Below, one piece after another: positions 52,038 to 60,602 of a stretch of 64,000 nt of DNA. The position numbers and the translations under genes are program-made. Under the pieces are notes generated by a model. The model was not told the DNA's origin. It was given only the letters and a program-made list of their open reading frames with translations, and searched no databases. The DNA is from Verrucomicrobiia bacterium (lineage in GTDB: Bacteria > Verrucomicrobiota > Verrucomicrobiia > Palsa-1439), in NCBI GenBank assembly GCA_022072455.1, contig JAJVHY010000021.1:1-64000 (forward strand), read 5' to 3'. How positions within the stretch are numbered: the stretch's first letter is position 1; every line of letters begins with the position of its first letter.

Positions 52038-52163
52038 GCCGGTAATCTGCCGCAGATCCTTGGAACCTCTCCCCGCCAGCGGTGTCATACCCCTTGATGC
52101 GATTGATCAGAAAATATTCTTCTAAGGAAATCGCCGGTCGCCCGTTATCCTCGGTGAGGGCAC

Positions 52164-52745
52164 ATGCAAGCTGACGAAAATTGGATGCGTTCCGTCCTGA
52201 GAGAACACGAAGGCCCGTTGCTGCGTTACGCCATGCGCTTGACCGGCAGCCTCGACCGCGCCCGCGACGTCGTCCAAGACACCTTCGTCAAACTCTGCCG
52301 CGAACAAAGCCGGGAAGGCCTCAACAGCCACCTACCCGCCTGGCTTTTCACCGTCTGCCGCAACCACGCGCTCGACCTCCTCCGCAAAGAAGGCCGGCTC
52401 ACCGCGCTCACCGACGCCGAACTCGCCGCTCACCCGAGCCCCGAGCCGACGCCCGCCGCGCAAGCTGCCGACCGCGAAGCCGAGGCCGATGTCCTGCGCG
52501 CGCTTGAAGGTTTACCGGCGAACCAGGCCGAAGTGATCCGGTTGAAATTCCAAAACGGATTCAGCTACCGGGAAATCAGTCGCGTCACCAAACTCAGCGA
52601 GAGCAACGTCGGTTTCCTGATTCACACCGGCTTGAAAACCATGCGCCAGCGTGTCCGCGCCCTCGATAGTAGAACGGGCTTCCAGCCCGTTCATTCCCGC
52701 AAAAACGAGCAAGATGCTCGTTCTACGGAAGGAGAGCGCCCATGA
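52164..52745 (+). CDS. ECF-type RNA polymerase sigma factor
   Basis: A 193-residue sigma-70 family protein. Region 2 is LLRYAMRLTGSLDRARDVVQDTFVKL and PAWLFTVCRNHALDLLRKE. Region 4 is LEGLPANQAEVIRLKFQNG, then FSYREISRVTKLSESNVGFL. It ends in about 25 extra residues encoded by a palindromic repeat (52669-52726), which is not part of the sigma fold. Its stop overlaps the start of the anti-sigma/vWA gene, so the two are coupled and the second protein probably controls the first. Confidence 0.9.
   Translation: MQADENWMRSVLREHEGPLLRYAMRLTGSLDRARDVVQDTFVKLCREQSREGLNSHLPAWLFTVCRNHALDLLRKEGRLTALTDAELAAHPSPEPTPAAQAADREAEADVLRALEGLPANQAEVIRLKFQNGFSYREISRVTKLSESNVGFLIHTGLKTMRQRVRALDSRTGFQPVHSRKNEQDARSTEGERP
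52669..52726. repeat. Double-hairpin palindromic repeat, copy C
   Basis: GTAGAACG (52669-52676) and CGTTCTAC (52719-52726) are the outer arms. AACGGGCT-tcc-AGCCCGTT and AACGAGCA-aga-TGCTCGTT are the inner hairpins. It lies inside the 3' end of the sigma-factor gene, and AAGGAG for the next gene follows three bases later. Confidence 0.85.
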
Positions 52746-55042
52746 AGATTGACTTGAACGATCCCAAACTCACCGCCTACGCCCTCGGCGAACTTTCCGC
52801 CGCAGACCGGCAAACATTCGAGACTGCGTTGGCCGAAGACCCCGCCGCCCGGCAGGAAGTCGAGCGCATCCAACTCGCTGCCGGTATGTTGAAAGAACGA
52901 CTCGACAGCGAGCCATGCCCGCGCCTCGAACCAGCCCAGCGGAACGTCATCTACGAGAAACTCACGCCCGCCGAAACTCCGGTCGGGTTCCGCTGGTGGG
53001 CCGGCGCGCTGGCAGGTGTGGCGGCGTTGGTTCTCATTGCTGGATTGATGCTACCGGCGCTGAACACGTCACGCGGCAAGGCGCGGCAATTGCAGGTTTA
53101 CTCCCAAGCCAACGAACGTTTCGCGCTCACCGCGCCGCCAAAGGGCGAGAGACCAGCCTTGGATCAGGTCGACGACGCCCTCAACACCACCCCCGCTCCA
53201 GTTGCGGCGCCGGCAGTCGAAGAGCCAGTCATCCTCCCAACGCCGGTAATGTCCCCCCCACCTTCAGACAAGGAAATCAAAGTCATCCGAGGCACGGCCA
53301 CTGTATTTGATTCCAAGCTGAGCTCATCCGGTGGCCTTCATGCCGAAACTGTGCAACTACGCGCCACCAGTGCATACAGCAACCCGACGTTTCAAGACGG
53401 AAGCGGTCCACGCGGTCAGTTTGGCTCCGAAGGCGGTCTACGAAATGCAACTTTATCGAAAGCCCCTATGTCTGGTCCTCCTGGATCTGCTGGGGGCGAT
53501 ATGGACATCGCGTCTGCACGTAAGCCATCCGGCAGTGGCGGCGGGCTCTATCGACCGGAAAATGAATCGCGTGTGGTTCGCCAAGTCCCATTCCGGCGCG
53601 AGTCTGAATTCGCGACAGTCAAAGAATCTCCCGGCACCGAAAGCTACGCGCCGGTATACGACAATCCGTTCTACGTCGTCACCGACCAACCGCTCTCCAC
53701 GTTCGGACTGGATGTGGACACCGCGTCGTACTCCAACATCCGCCGGTTTCTCCTGAACAATCAGTTGCCGCCGCGCGACGCCGTCCGCATCGAGGAGATG
53801 CTCAACTATTTCTCCTACGACTACCCCGCCCCGCGCGGTCGCGAACCGTTCTCCCTCTACGTCGAGATGGGCGAATGTCCGTGGAATCCTGCGCACCAAC
53901 TCGCGCTTGTCGGTCTCAAAGCCAAGGACATCACCGCCCGCGAACAACCGCCGCTCAACCTCGTCTTCCTGATCGATGTCTCCGGCTCGATGCAGCCGGC
54001 GAACAAACTGCCGTTGATCAAGCAAGCATTGCGGCTGCTTGTCCCGCAACTCAGCGCCCGCGACCGGGTTTCCATCGTCGTCTACGCCAACAACGCCCGC
54101 GTCGCACTCCCCTCCACCCGCGGCGACCAACACCGGCGCATCCTCTCCGTCATCGACGAACTCAACGCTGACGGCGGCACCAACGGCGGCGAGGGAATCC
54201 AAAACGCCTACGCACAAGCCTCGGAGAATTTCATCAAAGGCGGCGTCAACCGCGTCATCCTCTGCACCGACGGCGACTTCAACGTCGGCATCACGGACCA
54301 GAGCGATCTCACGCGCCTCATCAAAGACAAGGCAGCGAGCGGCATTTTCCTGAGCGTGTTCGGGTTCGGTATGGGCAACCTCAAGGATTCAACCATGCAG
54401 AAGCTCGCGAATAACGGCAACGGCCACTACGCCTACATCGACGATCTCGACGAAGCGCGCAAAGTTCTTGTGGATCAAGCCCGCAGCACAATCATCACCG
54501 TCGCGAAGGACGTGAAACTCCAGGTGGAATTCAACCCCGCCCAAGTCCAAGCCTACCGGCTGATCGGTTACGAGAAACGTGCCCTCGCGGCCCGCGACTT
54601 CAATGATGACCGCAAAGACGCCGGCGACATCGGCGCGGGCCACACGGTCACGGCGTTATACGAAATTGTTCCGGCCGGTGAAGCCGTGGGCGAACCCGGC
54701 GTTGATGCACTCAAGTATCAACCGGCCAAGAATCGTCCCGCCGTCAACGGCGAATGGGCGACAGTCAAATTCCGCTACAAAAATCCCGACGCCGACAAGA
54801 GCCAACTTCTCACCGCCGCGCTCAAGAACTCCGGCCTGCGCTGGCGCACCGCAAGCGACGACTTCCAATTCGCCGCTGCTGTCGCCACATTCGGAATGGT
54901 GCTTCGCGACAGCCCGCAGAAAAGCGAATCAAACCTCAACCTCGCGTTCGAGCTAGCCACCGCCGGTCGCGGTCGCGACGCAAACGGTTACCGGAGCGAG
55001 TTCGCTGATCTGGTAAAGCGCGCCGGTGAGCTTTCCCGCTAG
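52742..55042 (+). CDS. YfbK-like vWA protein with anti-sigma-like N-terminus
   Basis: A 766-residue protein. Residues 1-60 (LTAYALGELSAADRQTFETA) look like the zinc-less anti-sigma domain that binds ECF factors. A transmembrane helix spans about 85-107. After a variable periplasmic linker come the YfbK N-terminal domain (FGLDVDTASYSNIRRFL near 320), a vWA domain with intact MIDAS D412-V-S414-G-S416, and the C-terminal DUF3520 region. It probably senses an envelope signal and holds or releases the sigma factor. It is coupled to the sigma gene by ATGA. Confidence 0.9.
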   Translation: MKIDLNDPKLTAYALGELSAADRQTFETALAEDPAARQEVERIQLAAGMLKERLDSEPCPRLEPAQRNVIYEKLTPAETPVGFRWWAGALAGVAALVLIAGLMLPALNTSRGKARQLQVYSQANERFALTAPPKGERPALDQVDDALNTTPAPVAAPAVEEPVILPTPVMSPPPSDKEIKVIRGTATVFDSKLSSSGGLHAETVQLRATSAYSNPTFQDGSGPRGQFGSEGGLRNATLSKAPMSGPPGSAGGDMDIASARKPSGSGGGLYRPENESRVVRQVPFRRESEFATVKESPGTESYAPVYDNPFYVVTDQPLSTFGLDVDTASYSNIRRFLLNNQLPPRDAVRIEEMLNYFSYDYPAPRGREPFSLYVEMGECPWNPAHQLALVGLKAKDITAREQPPLNLVFLIDVSGSMQPANKLPLIKQALRLLVPQLSARDRVSIVVYANNARVALPSTRGDQHRRILSVIDELNADGGTNGGEGIQNAYAQASENFIKGGVNRVILCTDGDFNVGITDQSDLTRLIKDKAASGIFLSVFGFGMGNLKDSTMQKLANNGNGHYAYIDDLDEARKVLVDQARSTIITVAKDVKLQVEFNPAQVQAYRLIGYEKRALAARDFNDDRKDAGDIGAGHTVTALYEIVPAGEAVGEPGVDALKYQPAKNRPAVNGEWATVKFRYKNPDADKSQLLTAALKNSGLRWRTASDDFQFAAAVATFGMVLRDSPQKSESNLNLAFELATAGRGRDANGYRSEFADLVKRAGELSR

Positions 55043-55059
55043 AACATAGTTCTAAAACC

Positions 55060-55118
55060 TGTAGCCGCAGGCTTTAGCCTGCGCGTTACCGAACGCACCC
55101 GTAAAGGGTGCGGCTACA
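55060..55118. repeat. Double-hairpin palindromic repeat, copy D
   Basis: TGTAGCCGCA (55060-55069) and TGCGGCTACA (55109-55118) pair fully, and AAAACC/GGTTTT extends the stem outside. Inner hairpins are GCAGGC-ttta-GCCTGC and CGCACCC-gtaaa-GGGTGCG. It lies between convergent genes and contains the stop codon of the minus-strand gene. Confidence 0.85.
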
Positions 55119-56643
55119 GAAAAAGGTTTTGAAATGACTTCTCGTCAGCCGTAGCAACGAAGCGTCGACCATCGCGCCGGCAAACGAGTTGCATGACCTG
55201 CCGGCCCGAGAATAGACACGGCGGCACGCCGCCGCCCGGCATCACCCACTGACCGGCCATGTAGAAGTTTGCCAAACCCGGCAAAGTTTTCGGCAACTGG
55301 GCGCGCATCGCTTGCGGTGTCGGACGCCAACCCATGAACGCTCCCTCGTGATTCAACGTGTAGCGCCAAGTCGTGTACGGCGTTGCCACGTCGGTCAACT
55401 CCAGCGCCGCAGTCAACCCGGGATAATGCGGTTCGAGCCGGTGGAGAATGTCCGCCGCAACCCGCTGTTTTTCGGCTTCATACCGGGGCCGGTCGTGCTG
55501 GAGGTCGTTCCAGAATTTCCAGTCGGTATGCACCAACGCCTGCACGATTGTCTTGCCGGCGGGGGCAAAGACGCGGCTGTAATTGAACACGCGCACCGGG
55601 AAGCCATCGAGAATCACGCCGCCGACGTTGAGCGGTTCTTTCACGAACAGGAAATTCAAGGCCGGCTCGTTCGGGTATTCGCGTTTGACGCCATAGCTGA
55701 CCGTCATGATCGGGAGGAACAACGGCCATTTTTCGAAACGTTCCTTGAGTTTGACGTCCACGTACCGGCCGCCGAGCATTTTGAAGATCGTGCTGTAGCT
55801 GTCGGCGGCGGAGATCACGAGGTCGGCGCGATGTTCGGTGCCATCGGCGAGCTTGATGCCGACCGCCCGGTTGTTCTCGACGAGGATTTCCTGCACCGTC
55901 GCCCGGTAGGTCACGGTGCCGCCGAGGCTCTGGTACCGTTCCACCAAGCTCGCGACGAAATCCGTGCAACTGCCGGTCAGCATTCCCATCTGTTTGTTGG
56001 CCAGCAACGCCAGCAGCAGGAGCACGAACCACACGGGCACTTCCGGCAGGAACAGGTTGATGAGCCACCGGCGGAGCTTTTCGTCCTTGGCGCGCTGGGC
56101 GAATTTTTCAATCGAGACGTTGTAGGGGCCGCCGAAATACTTGAGGACGCGCCGCAGTCCCCAGAATTGTTTGAGGACGCCGATGGGGCCGAGCAGCTCC
56201 GGCGCGGTCACCATCGTGGCGAACAGATCGGTCTTCTGCATCGCCCGCACGCCGGCCATGAGTTCGTCAATCAACCCGGTATCCTGCGGCGCGAACTTCT
56301 TGAGGTCGCGCGCGAGTTGATCGAGGTCTTGCGAGAATTGAACCCGGCAGCCGCCGATTTCATCGATGTAATTCATGAACGTCGGCAAATCAGGGTACGT
56401 GCGGTTCTTGAAGATGCCCAGTTCCCAGTAAAGGTCGTAGCACACCTGTCCCGGTTTATGCCCCATCAGATAATGGATGCCGCCATCAATCAGGTAGTCG
56501 TCGCGTTTCCACGCAATGGCGACGCCGCCGGGTTCGTAGTGGTGCTCGAAAATGCGGCTCCGGTAACCATTCATTTGCGCGTAGCTGCCGGTCGCCAACC
56601 CGGCCAGTCCCGCGCCAATGATGATGATGGATTTTTCGGCCAT
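55114..56643 (-). CDS. CrtI/CrtISO-like FAD-dependent oxidoreductase
   Basis: A 509-residue flavoprotein: SIIIIGAGLAGLATGSYAQM (FAD dinucleotide motif), HYEPGGVAIAWKRDDYLIDGG (typical of phytoene desaturase and carotenoid isomerase proteins), ADLVISAADSYSTI, and a C-terminal AGQWVMPGGGVPPCLFSGRQV motif closing the FAD site. It might desaturate or isomerise a polyene. It is divergent from the ammonia-lyase gene, 83 bases away, which suggests a shared control region. Confidence 0.87.
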   Translation of the reverse strand: MAEKSIIIIGAGLAGLATGSYAQMNGYRSRIFEHHYEPGGVAIAWKRDDYLIDGGIHYLMGHKPGQVCYDLYWELGIFKNRTYPDLPTFMNYIDEIGGCRVQFSQDLDQLARDLKKFAPQDTGLIDELMAGVRAMQKTDLFATMVTAPELLGPIGVLKQFWGLRRVLKYFGGPYNVSIEKFAQRAKDEKLRRWLINLFLPEVPVWFVLLLLALLANKQMGMLTGSCTDFVASLVERYQSLGGTVTYRATVQEILVENNRAVGIKLADGTEHRADLVISAADSYSTIFKMLGGRYVDVKLKERFEKWPLFLPIMTVSYGVKREYPNEPALNFLFVKEPLNVGGVILDGFPVRVFNYSRVFAPAGKTIVQALVHTDWKFWNDLQHDRPRYEAEKQRVAADILHRLEPHYPGLTAALELTDVATPYTTWRYTLNHEGAFMGWRPTPQAMRAQLPKTLPGLANFYMAGQWVMPGGGVPPCLFSGRQVMQLVCRRDGRRFVATADEKSFQNLFL

Positions 56644-56726
56644 GAGTGCGGGAAAGTCATATTGCCGGGCACTTGCTTGTTCAAGTCGTTTATTGTAGGA
56701 CTTCTCGCCCCGTTGGATCGGAATTC

Positions 56727-58304
56727 ATGATTGCCTGTAACGGTCACAATCTCAGTCTCACCGATGTCTGGCGCATAGCGACGCAGCACCAACCGTGTGC
56801 GTTGGCCGCTGACGCCCGACCGCGCATCCGGCAGTGCCGGGACTTTGTCGAAACCGTCGCCGCCCAGCCCCGCGCCATCTACGGGATCAATACCGGCTTC
56901 GGGCCGCTGAGCGGTTTCCGGGTGGCGTCCAACGAACTCGCCCAACATCAACTCAATCTCCTCAACCACCTCACCGTCGGCCAGGGCGCGTTGTTTTCGC
57001 CGGCCGAAACCCGCGCGATCATGCTGGCCCGGGTGAATACGTTGGCACGGGGGTTTTCGGGAATCCGCGAGGCGACGTTGGAGCTGTTGATCGGCGCATT
57101 GAATCACGATGTCCTGCCGGAGATTCCGAGCGAAGGGTCGGTGGGCGCGAGCGGTGACTTGGTGCCGCTGGCGCACATGGCCAATTTGCTCGTCGGACGC
57201 GGCTACGCCCGGCACAAGGGCCAACGGCTGCCGGCCATTGAAGCACTGAAAGCCGTCGGACTCGCGCCAGTTGAACTGCAATGCAAGGAAGGCCTCGCGC
57301 TTGTCAACGGCACGTCCGTGATGACCGGCTTGGCGGCGCTGGCCACGCATGAAGCGGCGGTGTTGTTGAGTTGGATGGAGTTGTTGACGGCTTGTCTGTT
57401 TCAAGTGCTGGACGGCGAACCGGAGGTGCTCTGTGAACAGGTACACCGGGCGCGCGGATTTCGCGGGCAGTTTCAGGTGGCGCAACGCATCGCGAAACAT
57501 TTGCGGACGCACCCCGAGTACGCGCGGCGGATTGACGAACATCAATGGGGTTCGCTCGCGAAGCCGGTCGATCCGGGCACGGAAATTCAAGACCCGTACT
57601 CGCTCCGGTGCGCGCCGCAGATTCTCGGCGCGATTCAGGAATCGCTCTGGCACGTCGAGGCCGTCGTCACCCGCGAACTCAACGCGAGCACGGATAATCC
57701 GCTCATTTTCGCCGACACGAAGACGGTGATTCACGGCGGGAATTTCTATGGGCAGCAGATCGCGATGGTCAGCGATTATTGCCGGATGGGGTTGATCAAG
57801 CTGGCGCTGTTGGCTGACCGGCAAATCGAACGGCTTGTGAACTGGCGCTACAGTCGCGGCTTGCCGCCGTTGTTGGCGGGTGGCGCGCCGGGACTCAATA
57901 CCGGCTTCGGGGGCGCGCAGTTGCTAGCGACGTCGCTGGCGGCGGAAGCCCGGTTGCTTGGTACGCCGGCTTCCATCCAGACGATTTCGACCAACGCGAA
58001 CAATCAGGATGTGGTGAGCATGGGTTGCATTGCTGCGAAGATGACGCGGACGACGTTGCCGTTGTTGTGGAAGCTCGCCGCCATCGAGGCGCTCGCGTTG
58101 ATGCAAGCCGCCGATCTGCGCGGCGACAAGAAAGTCATGGGCGACGATTACCGGCAGATTTATGATTTGGTGCGCGGCGTGTCCGCGCCGTTGACGAATG
58201 ACCGGCCACTGGCGGAGGACATCGAGCGCGTAACGGCGTTGCTCCAGTCCGAGGCGGCCCAAGAAAAGTGTTTATCCCCGCGAGGTTCCGCTGATGCAGA
58301 CTGA
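56727..58304 (+). CDS. MIO-type aromatic amino acid ammonia-lyase (tyrosine-like)
   Basis: A 525-residue member of the HAL/PAL/TAL family. The self-made MIO cofactor triad is A141-S142-G143 in GSVGASGDL. The catalytic Tyr is Y52 in AIYGINTGFG. The selectivity pair aligns as H81-L82 (NLLNHLTVGQG), matching His89-Leu90 of Rhodobacter tyrosine ammonia-lyase, whereas histidine lyases have Ser-His and phenylalanine lyases Phe-Leu. It is therefore predicted to make 4-coumarate. I use ATG 56727. It overlaps the halogenase-methyltransferase gene by 11 bases. Confidence 0.9.
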   Translation: MIACNGHNLSLTDVWRIATQHQPCALAADARPRIRQCRDFVETVAAQPRAIYGINTGFGPLSGFRVASNELAQHQLNLLNHLTVGQGALFSPAETRAIMLARVNTLARGFSGIREATLELLIGALNHDVLPEIPSEGSVGASGDLVPLAHMANLLVGRGYARHKGQRLPAIEALKAVGLAPVELQCKEGLALVNGTSVMTGLAALATHEAAVLLSWMELLTACLFQVLDGEPEVLCEQVHRARGFRGQFQVAQRIAKHLRTHPEYARRIDEHQWGSLAKPVDPGTEIQDPYSLRCAPQILGAIQESLWHVEAVVTRELNASTDNPLIFADTKTVIHGGNFYGQQIAMVSDYCRMGLIKLALLADRQIERLVNWRYSRGLPPLLAGGAPGLNTGFGGAQLLATSLAAEARLLGTPASIQTISTNANNQDVVSMGCIAAKMTRTTLPLLWKLAAIEALALMQAADLRGDKKVMGDDYRQIYDLVRGVSAPLTNDRPLAEDIERVTALLQSEAAQEKCLSPRGSADAD

Positions 58305-60600
58305 CGTGGATGTGTTGATCATTGGAGCCGGCCCTGCCGGTTCGACGGCCGCCGCCCTGCTCCACCGGGAAGGATTCCGGTTGCTTGTTGTCGAGAAACA
58401 GCAGTTTCCGCGGTTTGTGATCGGCGAGAGTTTGTTGCCACACAGCATGGATTTGTTGAAGGAAGCCGGGTTGCTGACGAATGTCGAGGACCAGAAGTTC
58501 ATGCACAAGGGCGGCGCGGTTTTCCTGCGTGGTACTCAGACGTGCAATTTCGATTTCTCCAGTCAGTTCACCGCCGGTTGGTCGTACACGTACCAGGTGC
58601 CGCGCGCGGATTTCGACAAGACGTTGGCAGATGCGGTCGCGGCCAAGGGCGTGGAGATTTTGTACGGGCATGGTGTGACGGCAGTGAATTTCAGCGAGAC
58701 GAATGCAGCCGTGACCGTGCAAGAGCCCAGCGGCAAACTGCAGACCGTCACCGCCAAGTTTATCCTGGATTGCAGCGGGTATGGCCGGGTTTTGCCGCGC
58801 TTGCTCAATTTGGAGGAGCCGTCGAACTTCCCGGTGCGCGAGGCGTTGTTCACGCATCTGACCGGTGACAAACGTCCCGCCGGCCGCGAGGAAGGAAAAA
58901 TCTGGATCTGCCTGCATCCCGGTGGCGCGTGGCTGTGGATCATTCCCTTCTCCGACGGTCGCACCAGCGTCGGCGCCGTGGCCGAGCCGGGCTTTTTCGC
59001 GAAGTATCCCGGCACGCCCGAAGAATCGTTGCGTGCGATCCTCGCCGCCGACCCGAATGCGCGTGCACGACTGGCCGACACCAAGTTCCTGTTCACGCCG
59101 CAACGCATTACCGGGTATTCGTGCTCGGTCAAACAACTCTGCGGGCCGCGGTTCGCCCTGGTGGGGAATGCGACGGAGTTTCTCGATCCGATTTTCAGTT
59201 CGGGCGTCACGCTGGCATTGGCGTCGGCCAACCGCGCGGCGCAATTGACGGCCCGGCAGTTGCGCGGTGAGCTGGTCGACTGGAACACCGAGTACGCCGC
59301 GCACCTGATGCAAGGGATCAACACGTTCCGCGCGTATGTGTCGGCCTGGTACGACGGGGTGTTGCCGGAGATTTTCTTCGCGGCCAACAAGAACCCCGAC
59401 ATCATGCGCCAGATTTGTTCCGTGCTGGCCGGTTATGTGTGGGACAAGAGCAATCCGTACGTAGCCCAAGCCAACCGCGCGTTGCCGTTGCTGGCTCAGG
59501 TCATCCGCAGCAACGCCACCCTCGATTCCAAAATGCATCTTTTCGCAACCGATAAACTGACCGCGTACGAAGCCAAATCAGAAGCGCTCCGGCTTGCTTA
59601 TGCGCCGATGGCCTTTCAAGCGACGCGCGTATTGCGGACATCCGGCTTGTTGGAACTGGTCCTCAATCACAAAAAGACCGGCAGCACGTTGCCGGAACTC
59701 GTCGCCGCCTCCCACCTCCCCCGGTATGGCGTCAAGATCCTGCTCGAAGCCGGGCTGGGGATCGGGCTGTTGTGTCTCAATAATGGCCGGTTCACGCTGA
59801 CGAAACTCGGGCATTTCATCCTGCGCGACCCGACCGTCCGGGCGAGCATGGATTTCTCACATCACATTTGTTACCGGGGCTTGTTCGATCTGGAACACTC
59901 AGTCGCGAGCGGCCAGCCGACCGGCTTGAAGACGCTCGGGGATTGGGAAACGGTGTACGAGGCGCTCGCGTCCTTGCCGACGGAAGTCCGGCAGAGCTGG
60001 TTTGCGTTCGACCAGCATTTTTCCGATGTCGCTTTTCCCGGCGCACTGCCGCTGGTGTTTGCCGACCGGCCGAAGCGGTTGCTCGATATCGGCGCTAATA
60101 CCGGTAAATGGGCGGTGCATTGCGTCCAGCACGACCCGGCGGTGCACGTGACGATGGTGGACTTGCCAGGGCAACTCGCGATGGCGCGGAAGCACGTCGA
60201 GGAGCTCGGGTTGACGGAGCGGATTGATTTCGTGCCAATCAATGTGTTGGACGACAAACAAGAATTCCCGGCGGGCTACGATGTGATTTGGATGAGCCAG
60301 TTCCTCGATTGTTTTTCCGAGGAGCAAATCATCAGCATTCTCCGCCGGGCCGCGCGCGCGATGACACCGCATAGCGCGCTCTACATCCTCGAACCCTACT
60401 GGGACCGGCAAGACAACGAGACGGCGGCCTATTGCCTGCAGCAGACTTCGATCTATTTCACCTGCATCGCGAATGGCAACAGTCAGATGTACGCCGCGAC
60501 CGACATGCTTCAGTGCGTCGCCAAGAGTGGTTTGCGCGTGGTGGAAGATCGCGATGGCGTGGGCTTGTACCACACGCTGTTCAAATGCCGGCTGGCCTGA
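58294..60600 (+). CDS. Flavin-dependent halogenase fused to an O-methyltransferase
   Basis: A 768-residue two-part enzyme. Residues 1 to about 420 are a flavoprotein of the halogenase/monooxygenase type: LIIGAGPAGSTAAALL, GESLLP, then the halogenase motif W213-L-W215-I-I-P218, then the FAD-binding GNATEFLDPIFSSG. From about 433 comes a winged-helix dimerisation domain like O-methyltransferase family 2 (LNHKKTGSTLPELVAASHL). The SAM-binding LLDIGANTGKW follows near 597, with VTMVDLPGQLAMA and the catalytic region to the end. It is coupled to the ammonia-lyase and should halogenate and methylate an aryl ring. Confidence 0.87.
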   Translation: MQTDVDVLIIGAGPAGSTAAALLHREGFRLLVVEKQQFPRFVIGESLLPHSMDLLKEAGLLTNVEDQKFMHKGGAVFLRGTQTCNFDFSSQFTAGWSYTYQVPRADFDKTLADAVAAKGVEILYGHGVTAVNFSETNAAVTVQEPSGKLQTVTAKFILDCSGYGRVLPRLLNLEEPSNFPVREALFTHLTGDKRPAGREEGKIWICLHPGGAWLWIIPFSDGRTSVGAVAEPGFFAKYPGTPEESLRAILAADPNARARLADTKFLFTPQRITGYSCSVKQLCGPRFALVGNATEFLDPIFSSGVTLALASANRAAQLTARQLRGELVDWNTEYAAHLMQGINTFRAYVSAWYDGVLPEIFFAANKNPDIMRQICSVLAGYVWDKSNPYVAQANRALPLLAQVIRSNATLDSKMHLFATDKLTAYEAKSEALRLAYAPMAFQATRVLRTSGLLELVLNHKKTGSTLPELVAASHLPRYGVKILLEAGLGIGLLCLNNGRFTLTKLGHFILRDPTVRASMDFSHHICYRGLFDLEHSVASGQPTGLKTLGDWETVYEALASLPTEVRQSWFAFDQHFSDVAFPGALPLVFADRPKRLLDIGANTGKWAVHCVQHDPAVHVTMVDLPGQLAMARKHVEELGLTERIDFVPINVLDDKQEFPAGYDVIWMSQFLDCFSEEQIISILRRAARAMTPHSALYILEPYWDRQDNETAAYCLQQTSIYFTCIANGNSQMYAATDMLQCVAKSGLRVVEDRDGVGLYHTLFKCRLA

Positions 60601-60602
60601 CG

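Noticed and set aside
4335-55118. Integron attC sites as explanation for the double hairpins
   Set aside because: No GTTRRRY/RYYYAAC core sites, no integrase and no gene-cassette layout.
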